DNA of 64,000 nucleotides from JADJPO01 sp963750395 (lineage in GTDB: Bacteria > Actinomycetota > Actinomycetes > Actinomycetales > Kineosporiaceae). The position numbers and the translations under genes were made by a program. Shown here piece by piece: positions 43,610 to 51,460 of this stretch (positions are counted from its first letter, which is position 1; each line of letters starts with the position of its first letter). Location of the stretch: the NCBI GenBank assembly GCA_963750395.1, contig CAVVQM010000016.1:124001-188000 (forward strand), written 5' to 3'. The notes under the pieces are model-generated. The model saw nothing but the letters and a program-made list of their open reading frames with translations, was not told the DNA's origin and made no database searches.

Positions 43610-44782
43610 TCAGCGACCGCAGAAGTCCTGGCGGAAGGCGGCCAGCCGCCGTGCTGGTTCGTCCCGTCCGTGGCGACGCGCGAACTCGACCAGCCGTTGG
43701 TGGCTGTCCAGGCCGGCACGGACGGCGCCGACGCCGGCGTAGGGATACGCGGTGAAGAAGCGGTTGCTCGGGACGCGGTGCGCGCCGAGATAGCTGGCGA
43801 ACTCCTGCGGCCCGGCGTCGGAGGGATGGCCGTGGCAGTGCTGCCAGATCTGCTCGCGCAGCGGTCCCAGGGCCGTGTGCAGGTCCTCCAGCGGGGCGCG
43901 GGTCCCGTCACAGGTGAGACTGGTCAGCAGGTATGGGTGGGGCCAGCCGTCGCGCCGTTGGCCCGGCTGGCTGTGCACGCCGTCCACGATCACCCAGCGC
44001 GCGAAGTGCACCTGCGGCATGGCCGCGAACGGACTGGTCCCACCGTCGATGGCCTCGAGGAGCTCCCTCAGCGGCGCCACGCCGTCCGGCCGGATCGGGC
44101 TCAGCGCGGTGAAGGAGCACTTGTCCCCGGCCACGTCGCCGAGCGAGTCGGTCGGTTGGCGTGCCAGCGGCGGCTGCCCCTGCAGTGCCGCCAGGGCGGC
44201 GTTCAGCGCCGCGGCGAACCGATCGGGTGCGCCGTCGTCGCGGGCGTCGTCCAGGGCCCGGCCGCGCAGTTCGGCCAGCAGCGACTCGGCGTGCAGCCCG
44301 CTGAGCACCTCTGTGGCGGTGGCCTCGGGGTAGGCCGAGTAGAAGTGAGCGACCTCCATGCTCGCTCCGTGCACGTAGTCGACGAAGGCCCGGTAGGGGA
44401 TCGGGCGCAACAGCCGGCGCGGCACCGACCGCGACTCGTCCTGCGGCAGGCAGGGGAACCCGAAGGCGCTGTTCCAGATCAGGCGCATCCGGCGGCCGAG
44501 CAGCCCCGCGAAGTTCTCCAGATAGGCGTCCAGCGAACCGTTGAAGTTGCTCTCGAAGTACAGGTAGTCGTACTTCGGCCGCAGCGGGCCGTCCGGGCCC
44601 GGCAGCGAGGTGATCAGCGACCAGCGCGCGGACTGGATGAAGCGCAGGTCCTGCAGATCGACGCTGCTACCGGGAGGTGTCTGCGGCAGCACCTGGAGCA
44701 CGGCCCGGGCGAACGGCGTCCACCCGCTGCGGATCGGGCTGATGGTGGCCAATGGGACGGTCCGTTGATCGGTGACCGGCAT
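43610..44782 (-). CDS. Internally duplicated protein of unknown function next to DyP and P450
   Basis: 390 residues, not recognised as a named family. Two homologous halves are visible: LATISPIRSGWTPFARAVL / FTALSPIRPDGVAPLREL (13 vs 226), ARWSLITSLP / ARWVIVDGVH (52 vs 261), YLYFESNFNGSLDAYL / YLLTSLTCDGTRAPL, RLIWNSAFGFP / QIWQHCHGHP, HFYSAYPEATATEVLSGL / FFTAYPYAGVGAVRAGL. Spacing ~195-213 residues. Such two-repeat alpha+beta layout is what the DyP/Cld superfamily shows, so it may be a distant, possibly heme-free relative (inference). ATG 44782 follows GAGGGGCGAGG. Between sigma factor and DyP. Confidence 0.6.
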   Translation of the reverse strand: MPVTDQRTVPLATISPIRSGWTPFARAVLQVLPQTPPGSSVDLQDLRFIQSARWSLITSLPGPDGPLRPKYDYLYFESNFNGSLDAYLENFAGLLGRRMRLIWNSAFGFPCLPQDESRSVPRRLLRPIPYRAFVDYVHGASMEVAHFYSAYPEATATEVLSGLHAESLLAELRGRALDDARDDGAPDRFAAALNAALAALQGQPPLARQPTDSLGDVAGDKCSFTALSPIRPDGVAPLRELLEAIDGGTSPFAAMPQVHFARWVIVDGVHSQPGQRRDGWPHPYLLTSLTCDGTRAPLEDLHTALGPLREQIWQHCHGHPSDAGPQEFASYLGAHRVPSNRFFTAYPYAGVGAVRAGLDSHQRLVEFARRHGRDEPARRLAAFRQDFCGR

Positions 44783-44859
44783 CGCCTCGCCCCTCGGGTC
44801 GTTCTCCGGCGCGGGGCGACTGGTGACACCCCGCGGTGCGTCCTCGACCAGGACCCCCC

Positions 44860-45549
44860 TCATGAGGCCGCCGCCAGTGCCCGTACCTGACCGGACGACC
44901 TGCTCACCCTGGCCGGTAGCCCAGCCTCCCGCCCGGCCTCGCCCTGCCGCAAGCGCCGCAGCCGCTGCATCGCGCGGACGCGGGTCGGCCCGATGCTGCC
45001 GATCGGGATCTCGAGCCGTTCGGCGATCTCCTCGTAGGACGGGGCCGGGTCCAGCATCAGGGCACTCATCACCTCGCGCTGCCGCTCGGGCAGGGAGCCG
45101 ATGGCCCGGTGCAGCCAGCACACCTCCTCGGCCTGGATCGCGCGATCCTCCGGCGAGGGCGCGCCCGATGCCATGCCACTCAGGGCGTCGCTCAGGGCCA
45201 CCTCCCGCCGCTCGCTGCCGGTCGTGCGCCAGGCCTCCCGGGTCGCGACGGTCTTGAGCCAGCCGCCGAGGTGCGCCGGTTCGCGGATGCTGTGCGGGGC
45301 CTCCAGCAGGCGCAGCCAGGTGGTCTGGACGATGTCGTGCACGCAGTGCTCAGGCACCCCGGCGCGGCGGCTCACCGCGCGCAGCATGGGGGCGAACCGG
45401 TCGACGATCTCGGCGGCGGCCTCGCCGTCGCCGCGGCTGAGGTCGATCAGCAGATCGTGGAACTCGGCCGTCTGGGACTGGCTGGTCTGGAACTCGCTGC
45501 TATGGGACTCGCTGGTATGGGACTCGCTGGTGCGGAGTGCGGTCGGCAT
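44860..45549 (-). CDS. ECF-type RNA polymerase sigma factor
   Basis: About 229 residues. Sigma-70 region 2: VDRFAPMLRAVSRRAGVPEHCVHDIVQTTWLRLLEA; region 4: LPERQREVMSALMLDPAPSYEEIAERLEIPIGSIGPTRVRAMQRLRRL (shown in part, ~150-205). ATG 45549 has GAGG 8 bases upstream; GTG 45558 is an alternative. The first ~25 residues are an odd Thr/Ser/Glu/His repeat encoded by 15-bp units. No anti-sigma gene adjoins. Likely the switch for the downstream duplicated-protein/DyP/P450 genes. Confidence 0.85.
   Translation of the reverse strand: MPTALRTSESHTSESHSSEFQTSQSQTAEFHDLLIDLSRGDGEAAAEIVDRFAPMLRAVSRRAGVPEHCVHDIVQTTWLRLLEAPHSIREPAHLGGWLKTVATREAWRTTGSERREVALSDALSGMASGAPSPEDRAIQAEEVCWLHRAIGSLPERQREVMSALMLDPAPSYEEIAERLEIPIGSIGPTRVRAMQRLRRLRQGEAGREAGLPARVSRSSGQVRALAAAS
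45471..45535. repeat. Four 15-bp tandem units at the sigma factor 5' end
   Basis: CTGGTATGGGACTCG and variants, about four copies; on the coding strand they give T-S-E-S-H-like pentapeptides. In frame. Confidence 0.8.
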
Positions 45550-45615
45550 ATCGCTCACCTCTGGGCCGTGGATCGAAGCGTGTGTCCACGGTGACGAGGC
45601 GGCGTTAGCGAGGCG

Positions 45616-47775
45616 TCAGCCGCTCGGATCCGAGTCCTTGCCCGGCGGCTCGTCCGTGCTCACCGCGGCGGGTCCGCCGTCCAACAGGGCCCGGAAGCCG
45701 GCCTCGTCGAGCACGGGCACCCCCAGCGAGGCCGCCTTCTCGGCCTTGGTGCCCGGGTTGGCTCCGACGACGACGAAGTCGGTCTTCTTCGACACGCTGC
45801 CGGAGGCCTTGCCGCCCCGGGACAGGATCGCCTCCTTCGCGCCGTCGCGGCTGAACCCCTCGAGTGAGCCCGTCACCACCAGGGTCAGGCCGGCCAGCGT
45901 CCGGGGGGCGCTCGCGTGGGACTCGTCGGCCATCCGGACCCCGGCGGCCGCCCATCTGTCGACGATCGAGCGGTGCCAGTCGACGGCGAACCAGTCCAGC
46001 ACCGACTCGGCGATCACCGCGCCGATCCCGTCGACCGCGCTGAGTTCCTCGACGCCGGCGGTACGGATCGCATCGAGGGACCCCATCGCCTGCGCCAGCG
46101 CCCGGGCCGCCGTCGGACCCACGTGCCGGATGGACAGCGCCACGAGCACGCGCCACAGCGGCTGGCCCTTGGCCCGGTCCAGGTTCTCCAGCAGGCGCTG
46201 GCCGTTGGCGCTCAACTCGCCGTCCTGCTTCGTGTACAGGGCGACCCTGGAGAGCTTGTCGGCGGTCAGGTCGAACAGATCGCCCTCGTCCATCAGCACG
46301 TCGTCGCCGGCCTCCAGGAGCGCCTGCGCGCCCTCATAGCCGAGCGCCTCGATGTCGAACGCCCCCCGACCGGCGACGTGGAACAGTCTTTCGCGCAACT
46401 GGCTCGGGCAGGTGCGCGAGTTCGGGCACCTGATGTCGGCGTCGCCCTCCTTCTCGTACGCCAGTTCGGTGCCGCAGGCCGGGCAGTGGGTGGGCATGAC
46501 GAATTCGCGCTCGGTGCCGTCGCGGGCCTCGACCACCGGTCCGACGATCTCGGGGATCACGTCACCGGCCTTGCGCAGCACCACGGTGTCCCCGATCAGC
46601 ACACCCTTGCGGCGCACCTCGGAGGCGTTGTGCAGGGTGGCCATCGAGACGGTGGAGCCCGAGACCAGCACCGGCTCCATCACGCCGAACGGGGTCACCC
46701 GCCCGGTGCGCCCCACGTTCACCTGGATGTCGCGCAGCGTGGTGGTGACCTCCTGCGGCGGGTACTTGAACGCGATCGCCCAGCGCGGTGCCCTGCTGGT
46801 GGCGCCGAGCCGGCGCTGCAGGGAGACGTCGTCCACCTTGACCACGACGCCGTCGATCTCATGGACCTGGTCGTGCCGGTGCTCGCCGTAGTACTCGATG
46901 GCCGACGTGATCTCGCCGACGTCCTCGACCACCCGATAGCTGTCCGGGATGGGCAGGCCCCAGGCGCCGAGCAGCTCGTAGGCCTGCGACTGGCGGGTGA
47001 TGTCGAAGCCCTCCCGGGCGCCGATGCCGTGCACGAGCATGCGCAGCGGCCGTGAGGCCGACACCCGTGGGTCCTTCTGCCGCAGGGAGCCGGCGGCGGC
47101 GTTGCGCGGGTTGGCGAACGGGGCCCGGCCCGCCTCGACGAGCGAGGCGTTCAGGTCGGCGAACGCCTCGACCGGGAAGAAGACCTCCCCGCGCACCTCC
47201 ACCAGCGCCGGGATCAGGACGTCGTTGGTCCCCACCTCGGCGTCCCGGACGCCGGTCAACCGCGTGGGCACCCCCCTGATCGTGCGCACGTTCAGGGTCA
47301 CGTCCTCGCCGGTGCGCCCGTCGCCGCGGGTGGCGGCACGCACCAGCACGCCGTCCCGGTAGAGCAGGTTGACCGCCAGACCGTCGATCTTGAGCTCGAT
47401 CAGGTAGCGCACCGTGCTCTCGCCGGCCTCGCGCTCGACCCGGGCCGTCCAGGCGGCGAGTTCGTCCGCGCTGAAGGCGTTGTCCAGGCTGAGCATGCGC
47501 TCGAGATGATCGACCGGGGTGAAATCGGTGGAGTAGGTGCCACCGACGACCTGGCTGGGCGAGTCGGGCGTGCGCAGACCCGGGTACTGGGCCTCGAGCC
47601 CCTCCAGCTCGCGCATCAGCGCGTCGAACTCTCCGTCCGCCACCGTCGGCGCGTCCTTGACGTAGTACGCGAAGCGATGCGCGCGGATCTGCTCGGCCAG
47701 ATCCTCCCAGCGGTGCCTCGCGTCGGCGGGTGCCCCGGCGGCGATCTCGTCGGTGATGATCATGTCGTCGGCCAC
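45616..47775 (-). CDS. ligA: NAD-dependent DNA ligase
   Basis: About 719 residues; the start may be GTG 47775 or ATG 47763. Domain Ia and adenylation domain with catalytic KxDG in LIELKIDGLAVNLLYRDG; OB fold; a four-Cys zinc finger (CPACGTEL ... DIRCPNSRTCPSQLRERLF); helix-hairpin-helix repeats (VDGIGAVIAESVLDWF) and a C-terminal BRCT (TLAGLTLVVTGSLEGFSRDGAKEAI). Joins Okazaki fragments with NAD. Complete. The flanking 50-bp repeat begins ~70 bases upstream. Confidence 0.96.
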   Translation of the reverse strand: MADDMIITDEIAAGAPADARHRWEDLAEQIRAHRFAYYVKDAPTVADGEFDALMRELEGLEAQYPGLRTPDSPSQVVGGTYSTDFTPVDHLERMLSLDNAFSADELAAWTARVEREAGESTVRYLIELKIDGLAVNLLYRDGVLVRAATRGDGRTGEDVTLNVRTIRGVPTRLTGVRDAEVGTNDVLIPALVEVRGEVFFPVEAFADLNASLVEAGRAPFANPRNAAAGSLRQKDPRVSASRPLRMLVHGIGAREGFDITRQSQAYELLGAWGLPIPDSYRVVEDVGEITSAIEYYGEHRHDQVHEIDGVVVKVDDVSLQRRLGATSRAPRWAIAFKYPPQEVTTTLRDIQVNVGRTGRVTPFGVMEPVLVSGSTVSMATLHNASEVRRKGVLIGDTVVLRKAGDVIPEIVGPVVEARDGTEREFVMPTHCPACGTELAYEKEGDADIRCPNSRTCPSQLRERLFHVAGRGAFDIEALGYEGAQALLEAGDDVLMDEGDLFDLTADKLSRVALYTKQDGELSANGQRLLENLDRAKGQPLWRVLVALSIRHVGPTAARALAQAMGSLDAIRTAGVEELSAVDGIGAVIAESVLDWFAVDWHRSIVDRWAAAGVRMADESHASAPRTLAGLTLVVTGSLEGFSRDGAKEAILSRGGKASGSVSKKTDFVVVGANPGTKAEKAASLGVPVLDEAGFRALLDGGPAAVSTDEPPGKDSDPSG

Positions 47776-47842
47776 GGCGCCAATCCTGCCGCACACCCGC
47801 GCCGGCCGCGCTGTGCCGGTGCACGGTGCATCGACCCGACGT

Positions 47843-47892
47843 GAAGGTTGCCGGGTTCACCCGCGTCTGCGGGGGCAAACCCGCCACCCTCC
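47843..47892 (+). repeat. Left copy of 50-bp inverted repeat flanking the DUF559 gene
   Basis: GAAGGTTGCCGGGTTCACCC ... CAAACCCGCCACCCTCC. Itself hairpin-forming (GGGTT/AACCC and CCCGC/GCGGG). It matches the reverse complement of 48968-49016 at about 41 of 50 positions. Confidence 0.8.
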
Positions 47893-47898
47893 ACCGCG

Positions 47899-48891
47899 TC
47901 ACCGCGATGGGCATCGAGGACAGCGACGCAACGACCCCGGCCATCCACGCAGAGTGAGAAGTCGGGCGATCTGCCCCGCCATGCCGCACGGATCGCCGGT
48001 GATGTCGAACCAGCCGAAGCGCAGGGTGATCCATCCATCGAGGGTGTGTGCGTTGTCGCGGTTCGCGTCACGGAAGGCCCCCTCCTCGGCGTGACCGAGC
48101 CGCCCGTCCAACTCGATGAGCACGAGGTAGGCGACGATGGCGCCGTCGACGAGTCGGTTCGCCGATCCGGGTCGGAACTGCAGCCGCACCCGAGGTAGGC
48201 CGTGCGGCCGGAAGACGTCGCGGACCGCCCGGTACTCCAGCGGGGTGGTGGCCCCCTGCTCGACATCGGTCAGGATCTCCAGAACCAGGCCCCGGTGCCG
48301 CATCGTGCGTCGGCCTTCGGCGCTGCGACGCAACCGATCCGGTGTACTCAGCCGGCGCTGGCAGGCCCGCATCAGCCAGGTCACCACCGCTGCGGCGTCA
48401 CCGGCCGCACACAGATCGAGTGCGGTGTCCTCGATGCGGGTCCGGGGCGGGTCCTGTCCCGTCGAGGTCGATCGGGATCCAGATGCCTCGCGGGCGAACA
48501 CGAACCCGGCATGTGGCCCGACATGGCGCCCGGGCACCAGCACGTGGATCGGCGCCGCGTCCTGCCCGCGCGCGCCCGGCCGCGGGGTCCGCCCGTGCAG
48601 ATCCTCCCCCGGCACGGCGAGCCCATGCAGGGCCGCGGCGGTCAGGCCGCAGGCCCGGGCGCCCTGCCCGCCGAGCAGCACACCCGCCCAGACCCGGGAC
48701 AGCCACGGCACAGCGCCGGTGTCGGGACCGATCAGATAGATGCCGCGAGCGATCCGGACCCAGGCCCGTGACAGACGTTCGACGCTGTGCCTCGACAGGC
48801 CCATGTCGATGAGTTGGGCCCGTGCCAGCACGCCCGACTGACACCGGGCCAACTCCAGGGCCGCCGGTGGCAGATCACGGCGCGGACGCAT
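47899..48891 (-). CDS. AbiEi/DUF559-type protein with Vsr-like nuclease fold
   Basis: 330 residues. N-terminal AbiEi_4-like winged helix: ARCQSGVLARAQLIDMGLSRHSVERL and VRIARGIYLIG; middle PRTRIEDTALDLCAAGDAAAVV. The C-terminal DUF559/Vsr-type PD-(D/E)xK region has NRLVDGAIVAYLVLIELDGR (Asp and E-x-D retained), GHAEEGAFRDANRDNAHTLDG and WITLRFGWFDI, so unlike its relative at 29366 the active site looks intact. ATG 48891; stop 6 bases inside the left repeat edge. Role unknown; solitary, bracketed by inverted repeats. Confidence 0.75.
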   Translation of the reverse strand: MRPRRDLPPAALELARCQSGVLARAQLIDMGLSRHSVERLSRAWVRIARGIYLIGPDTGAVPWLSRVWAGVLLGGQGARACGLTAAALHGLAVPGEDLHGRTPRPGARGQDAAPIHVLVPGRHVGPHAGFVFAREASGSRSTSTGQDPPRTRIEDTALDLCAAGDAAAVVTWLMRACQRRLSTPDRLRRSAEGRRTMRHRGLVLEILTDVEQGATTPLEYRAVRDVFRPHGLPRVRLQFRPGSANRLVDGAIVAYLVLIELDGRLGHAEEGAFRDANRDNAHTLDGWITLRFGWFDITGDPCGMAGQIARLLTLRGWPGSLRRCPRCPSR

Positions 48892-48967
48892 CCGGCGATG
48901 ATGGCCGGATGCGCCGGTGCGTCGCTCGCGGCGGCACGGACGCTGTGGACAACCCCACCCTCCCGCC

Positions 48968-49016
48968 GAAGGGTGCCGGGTTCACCCCTTCAGACGCGGG
49001 CAAACCCGGCAATCTT
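48968..49016 (-). repeat. Right copy of 50-bp inverted repeat flanking the DUF559 gene
   Basis: On the minus strand: GAAGATTGCCGGGTTTGCCC ... GTGAACCCGGCACCCTTC. TGCCGGGTT/AACCCGGCA gives a perfect 9-bp stem. Inverted relative to 47843-47892. Confidence 0.8.
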
Positions 49017-49036
49017 CGCGGCGGTGCACCCCCGGG

Positions 49037-49083
49037 TTGACATCGACTGTCGATATGCATAACGATTATCGATGTTATCGACA
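49037..49083 (+). promoter_or_regulatory. Promoter and operator of the DUF2975/HTH pair
   Basis: TTGACA at 49037-49042, 17-bp spacer, TAACGA at 49060-49065: a near-consensus promoter in an AT-rich island. TTATCGA is repeated at 49067 and 49076 (9-bp step), and TCGATA/ATCGAT words overlap the promoter; probably the operator of the HTH protein encoded second. Confidence 0.55.
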
Positions 49084-49110
49084 CTCGATACTTCGGCGAG
49101 GAGCCACGCC

Positions 49111-49728
49111 ATGACCGCTGTTCGATCTCCCCGACGCAAGGATTGGTTCGCATTCGACCGCTGGGACCGCGCTGGGTTGACGGGCCTGCTCGGCCTGACC
49201 GTCCTGGCCACCGCGGTCGCCCAGGTGATCGGGCCGATCATCGGCTGGATGCGCGGCGACGCCCTACGGGTCCCGTTCACCAGCGCGATCACGGTCCCGG
49301 AGTTGGACGCCGCCGGCCAGGCCTACTCCGGCGGCAGCTACGACCTGGTGGTCGCCGACCCGACGACCACCCAGCGTCTGCTCGACCTCGTCCCGGGGGT
49401 CCTGTTGCTGGCCATCGTCGCGGCCATCTGCTGGCTCACCCTGCGGCTGCTGCGCGACATCGGCGCCGGTGAGCCGTTCTCGCCCGGCAACGTCACGCGC
49501 CTGCGCGCGATCGCCGGACTGCTCCTGATCGGCGTGCCCGTGCATTTCTTCACCCGGCTGCCCCTCAACGGCGCGATCCTGGGCGGTCTCGACCTGGGCA
49601 CCCTGCCGCCGGCCGCCTGGATGGAGCTGCCCTGGCTGCCCTTCGTCCTGGGCATGTGTGTAGCCCTGGTCGCCGAGGCGTTCAAGACCGGGGCGCGACT
49701 TCGCGAGGACTCCGAGGGGCTCATCTGA
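49111..49728 (+). CDS. DUF2975 membrane protein
   Basis: 205 residues with four hydrophobic segments (~18-42, ~90-112, ~130-148, ~170-190). RDIGAGEPFSPGNVTRLRAIAGLLLIGVP (in part) is typical of DUF2975. ATG 49111 has GAGGAG 8 bases upstream. The family is regularly paired with a small Cro/CI-type HTH gene, here overlapping by one base (TGATG). Function unknown. Confidence 0.85.
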   Translation: MTAVRSPRRKDWFAFDRWDRAGLTGLLGLTVLATAVAQVIGPIIGWMRGDALRVPFTSAITVPELDAAGQAYSGGSYDLVVADPTTTQRLLDLVPGVLLLAIVAAICWLTLRLLRDIGAGEPFSPGNVTRLRAIAGLLLIGVPVHFFTRLPLNGAILGGLDLGTLPPAAWMELPWLPFVLGMCVALVAEAFKTGARLREDSEGLI

Positions 49729-50009
49729 TGCCGGTCGACGAACCCCACCGGGTCGTCTGCCACCTCGACCGGCTGCTCGACGAGCGCGGATTGACGCTCG
49801 CGGCCCTGGCCGACGCGGTGGGGGTCACCGTGGTCAACCTGTCCGTCCTGAAGAACAACCGGGCCAAGGCCGTTCGGTTCTCGACCCTGACCGCGGTCTG
49901 CGACGTGCTCAAGTGCGGCGTCGGCGAGCTGTTCGAGGTGGTCCCGGCCGCGCTGAGCACGCCCGACGGCGTCGAGCGTCAGGACTCCGGCACCGGTTCG
50001 CCGCGGTAG
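49728..50009 (+). CDS. XRE/Cro-type HTH regulator (YozG-like)
   Basis: 93 residues. GLTLAALADAVGVTVVNLSVLKNNRAKAVRFSTL (in part, residues ~17-50) is the helix-turn-helix; CDVLKCGVGELFEVV is the characteristic end. ATG 49728 overlaps the DUF2975 stop. Likely represses the shared promoter at 49037. Its 3' end overlaps the convergent VOC gene by 31 bases. Confidence 0.85.
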   Translation: MPVDEPHRVVCHLDRLLDERGLTLAALADAVGVTVVNLSVLKNNRAKAVRFSTLTAVCDVLKCGVGELFEVVPAALSTPDGVERQDSGTGSPR

Positions 50010-50416
50010 GTGCCGAAGTGCCATGCATTGCCCTCCGGGTCGACGAACCCGACATCGCGCGAGCCGTAGTCCGTCTCCGTCAGCGGCACCGAGACCGTGG
50101 CGCCGGCGGCGACGGCCCGGGCGTGCAGGGCGTCCGGGTCATCGCACACGACGTAACAGCTGAAGGCGCCGGGCGGCGTCACCTTCGCGCCGTCGTCCCG
50201 GACCGACCCGAGCATCACCCCGCCGCCGGCCGGCCAGGCCAACTGCGCGTGGTCGACGCGGTCGCCCTCCCCGTAGACGACCACCTCGACGAACCCGAAG
50301 GCCTCGGTCAGGAAGGCGATCATCGCCCGGGCGTCCCGGCAACGCAGGGTGGGCCAGACGGTGGGCGGCGGCATCGTCCCAGGTTGGGCCGGGCTGGCTG
50401 GTGTCGTATCGCTCAT
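49979..50416 (-). CDS. VOC family (glyoxalase/bleomycin resistance-like) protein
   Basis: 145 residues. PTLRCRDARAMIAFLTEAFGF at the N-terminus and GSRDVGFVDPEGNAWHFGTYRG at the C-terminus are PhnB/YraH-type VOC signatures. Substrate unknown. ATG 50416 overlaps the AraC gene stop (ATGA), so it is probably in one transcript with that regulator. Confidence 0.85.
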   Translation of the reverse strand: MSDTTPASPAQPGTMPPPTVWPTLRCRDARAMIAFLTEAFGFVEVVVYGEGDRVDHAQLAWPAGGGVMLGSVRDDGAKVTPPGAFSCYVVCDDPDALHARAVAAGATVSVPLTETDYGSRDVGFVDPEGNAWHFGTYRGEPVPES

Positions 50417-51330
50417 GCCCGCGATCCTGTCAGGAGCGAGGCACTCTCGGCTTGGACGAATCGGCCGTCCACCTCCGGTGCCTGCCCGGCGAGCAGACCC
50501 TCCTCATCGAGCCAGCGCCCCGGCGCCAGCCCGGCGAAGTCGTGGAAGTCGCGCACCAGGTGCGACTGGTCCGCGTACCCGGCCCGGGCGGCCAGCCGCG
50601 TCAGGCCTGTCTGAGCGGCGGCCGACGGCAGCACGCGCCGGACGGCGTCGAACCGGACGACGCGGGCCGCCTGTTTGGGCGACAGACCGATCTCACGGCG
50701 GAACAGCTCCCGCAACCGCCGCTCGCTGTAACCGACCTCGCGGGCCAGCGCCCGTACCCCGATCGCCCCACCGCTGCGCCGCAGCTCTCGCCAGGCATGG
50801 GCGACCTCGCGACGACCCGCGTGCCCTCGCCACGACCCGTCCACGCCGTCCGCGGCGGCCAGCCGACGCGTGAGGAAGGCCTCCACCAGGGCGAACCGCG
50901 TCGTCCATTCCCCCGCGGCGCGCAGCCGCTCCTGGAGCCGGTCGGCGTCCGCGCCCATCACCTCGCTCCCGTTCACATCGAGCCCGGCCAGCTCACCGGC
51001 GGGCACCCCCAGCACCGCCGGGGCGGCCAGCGGATTCAGCGCCACCTGCACCCCGGACTGGGCGCCGTCGTGGGTGATCACCGCGTGCCGGGTGTGCAGC
51101 CCGCCGACCAGGGTGACGAAGTCCGCGGCCGGTCTGGCGCGGTCGGGGTGGACGGCGACGTGGCACGGCTCGTCGAGGGTGAGGATCAGGGTCAGGTACG
51201 GCGAGGGCAGGCCTCGATGGACGACGCCCGGCACCCCCCGCTGCCGGTAGCCGGTCAGGTGGGCGACCAGATCGGTGGAGACGTGCCGCGGCCGGTGCCA
51301 TCGGTATTCGTCGATGCTCTCGGCCGCCAT
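50413..51330 (-). CDS. AraC family transcriptional regulator
   Basis: 305 residues from ATG 51330 (AGGAGG 9 bases upstream). The C-terminal two HTH motifs are IGVRALAREVGYSERRLRELFRREIGLSPKQAARVVRF (in part, ~212-250) and LTRLAARAGYADQSHLVRDFHDFAGLAPGRW (in part). The N-terminal domain resembles cupin-like AraC sensors (HVAVHPDRARPAADFVTLVGG). Probably controls the coupled VOC gene. Confidence 0.88.
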   Translation of the reverse strand: MAAESIDEYRWHRPRHVSTDLVAHLTGYRQRGVPGVVHRGLPSPYLTLILTLDEPCHVAVHPDRARPAADFVTLVGGLHTRHAVITHDGAQSGVQVALNPLAAPAVLGVPAGELAGLDVNGSEVMGADADRLQERLRAAGEWTTRFALVEAFLTRRLAAADGVDGSWRGHAGRREVAHAWRELRRSGGAIGVRALAREVGYSERRLRELFRREIGLSPKQAARVVRFDAVRRVLPSAAAQTGLTRLAARAGYADQSHLVRDFHDFAGLAPGRWLDEEGLLAGQAPEVDGRFVQAESASLLTGSRA

Positions 51331-51460
51331 CGCCCCATCCTCCTGCAGGCGGAGCCCCGGTGCACTTGGTCCGTCCCGCGACGGAGGACGGCATCGGCGG
51401 CGACTGCCTAGGCTGGCCCGGTGAACAGTCTCCACCCGGCCCGCGAGAGCGCCTTGCGTC

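Noticed and set aside
43610..44782. Annotation as a DyP peroxidase paralogue
   Set aside because: No GxxDG motif and no candidate proximal heme histidine in either half; only the repeat layout is suggestive.
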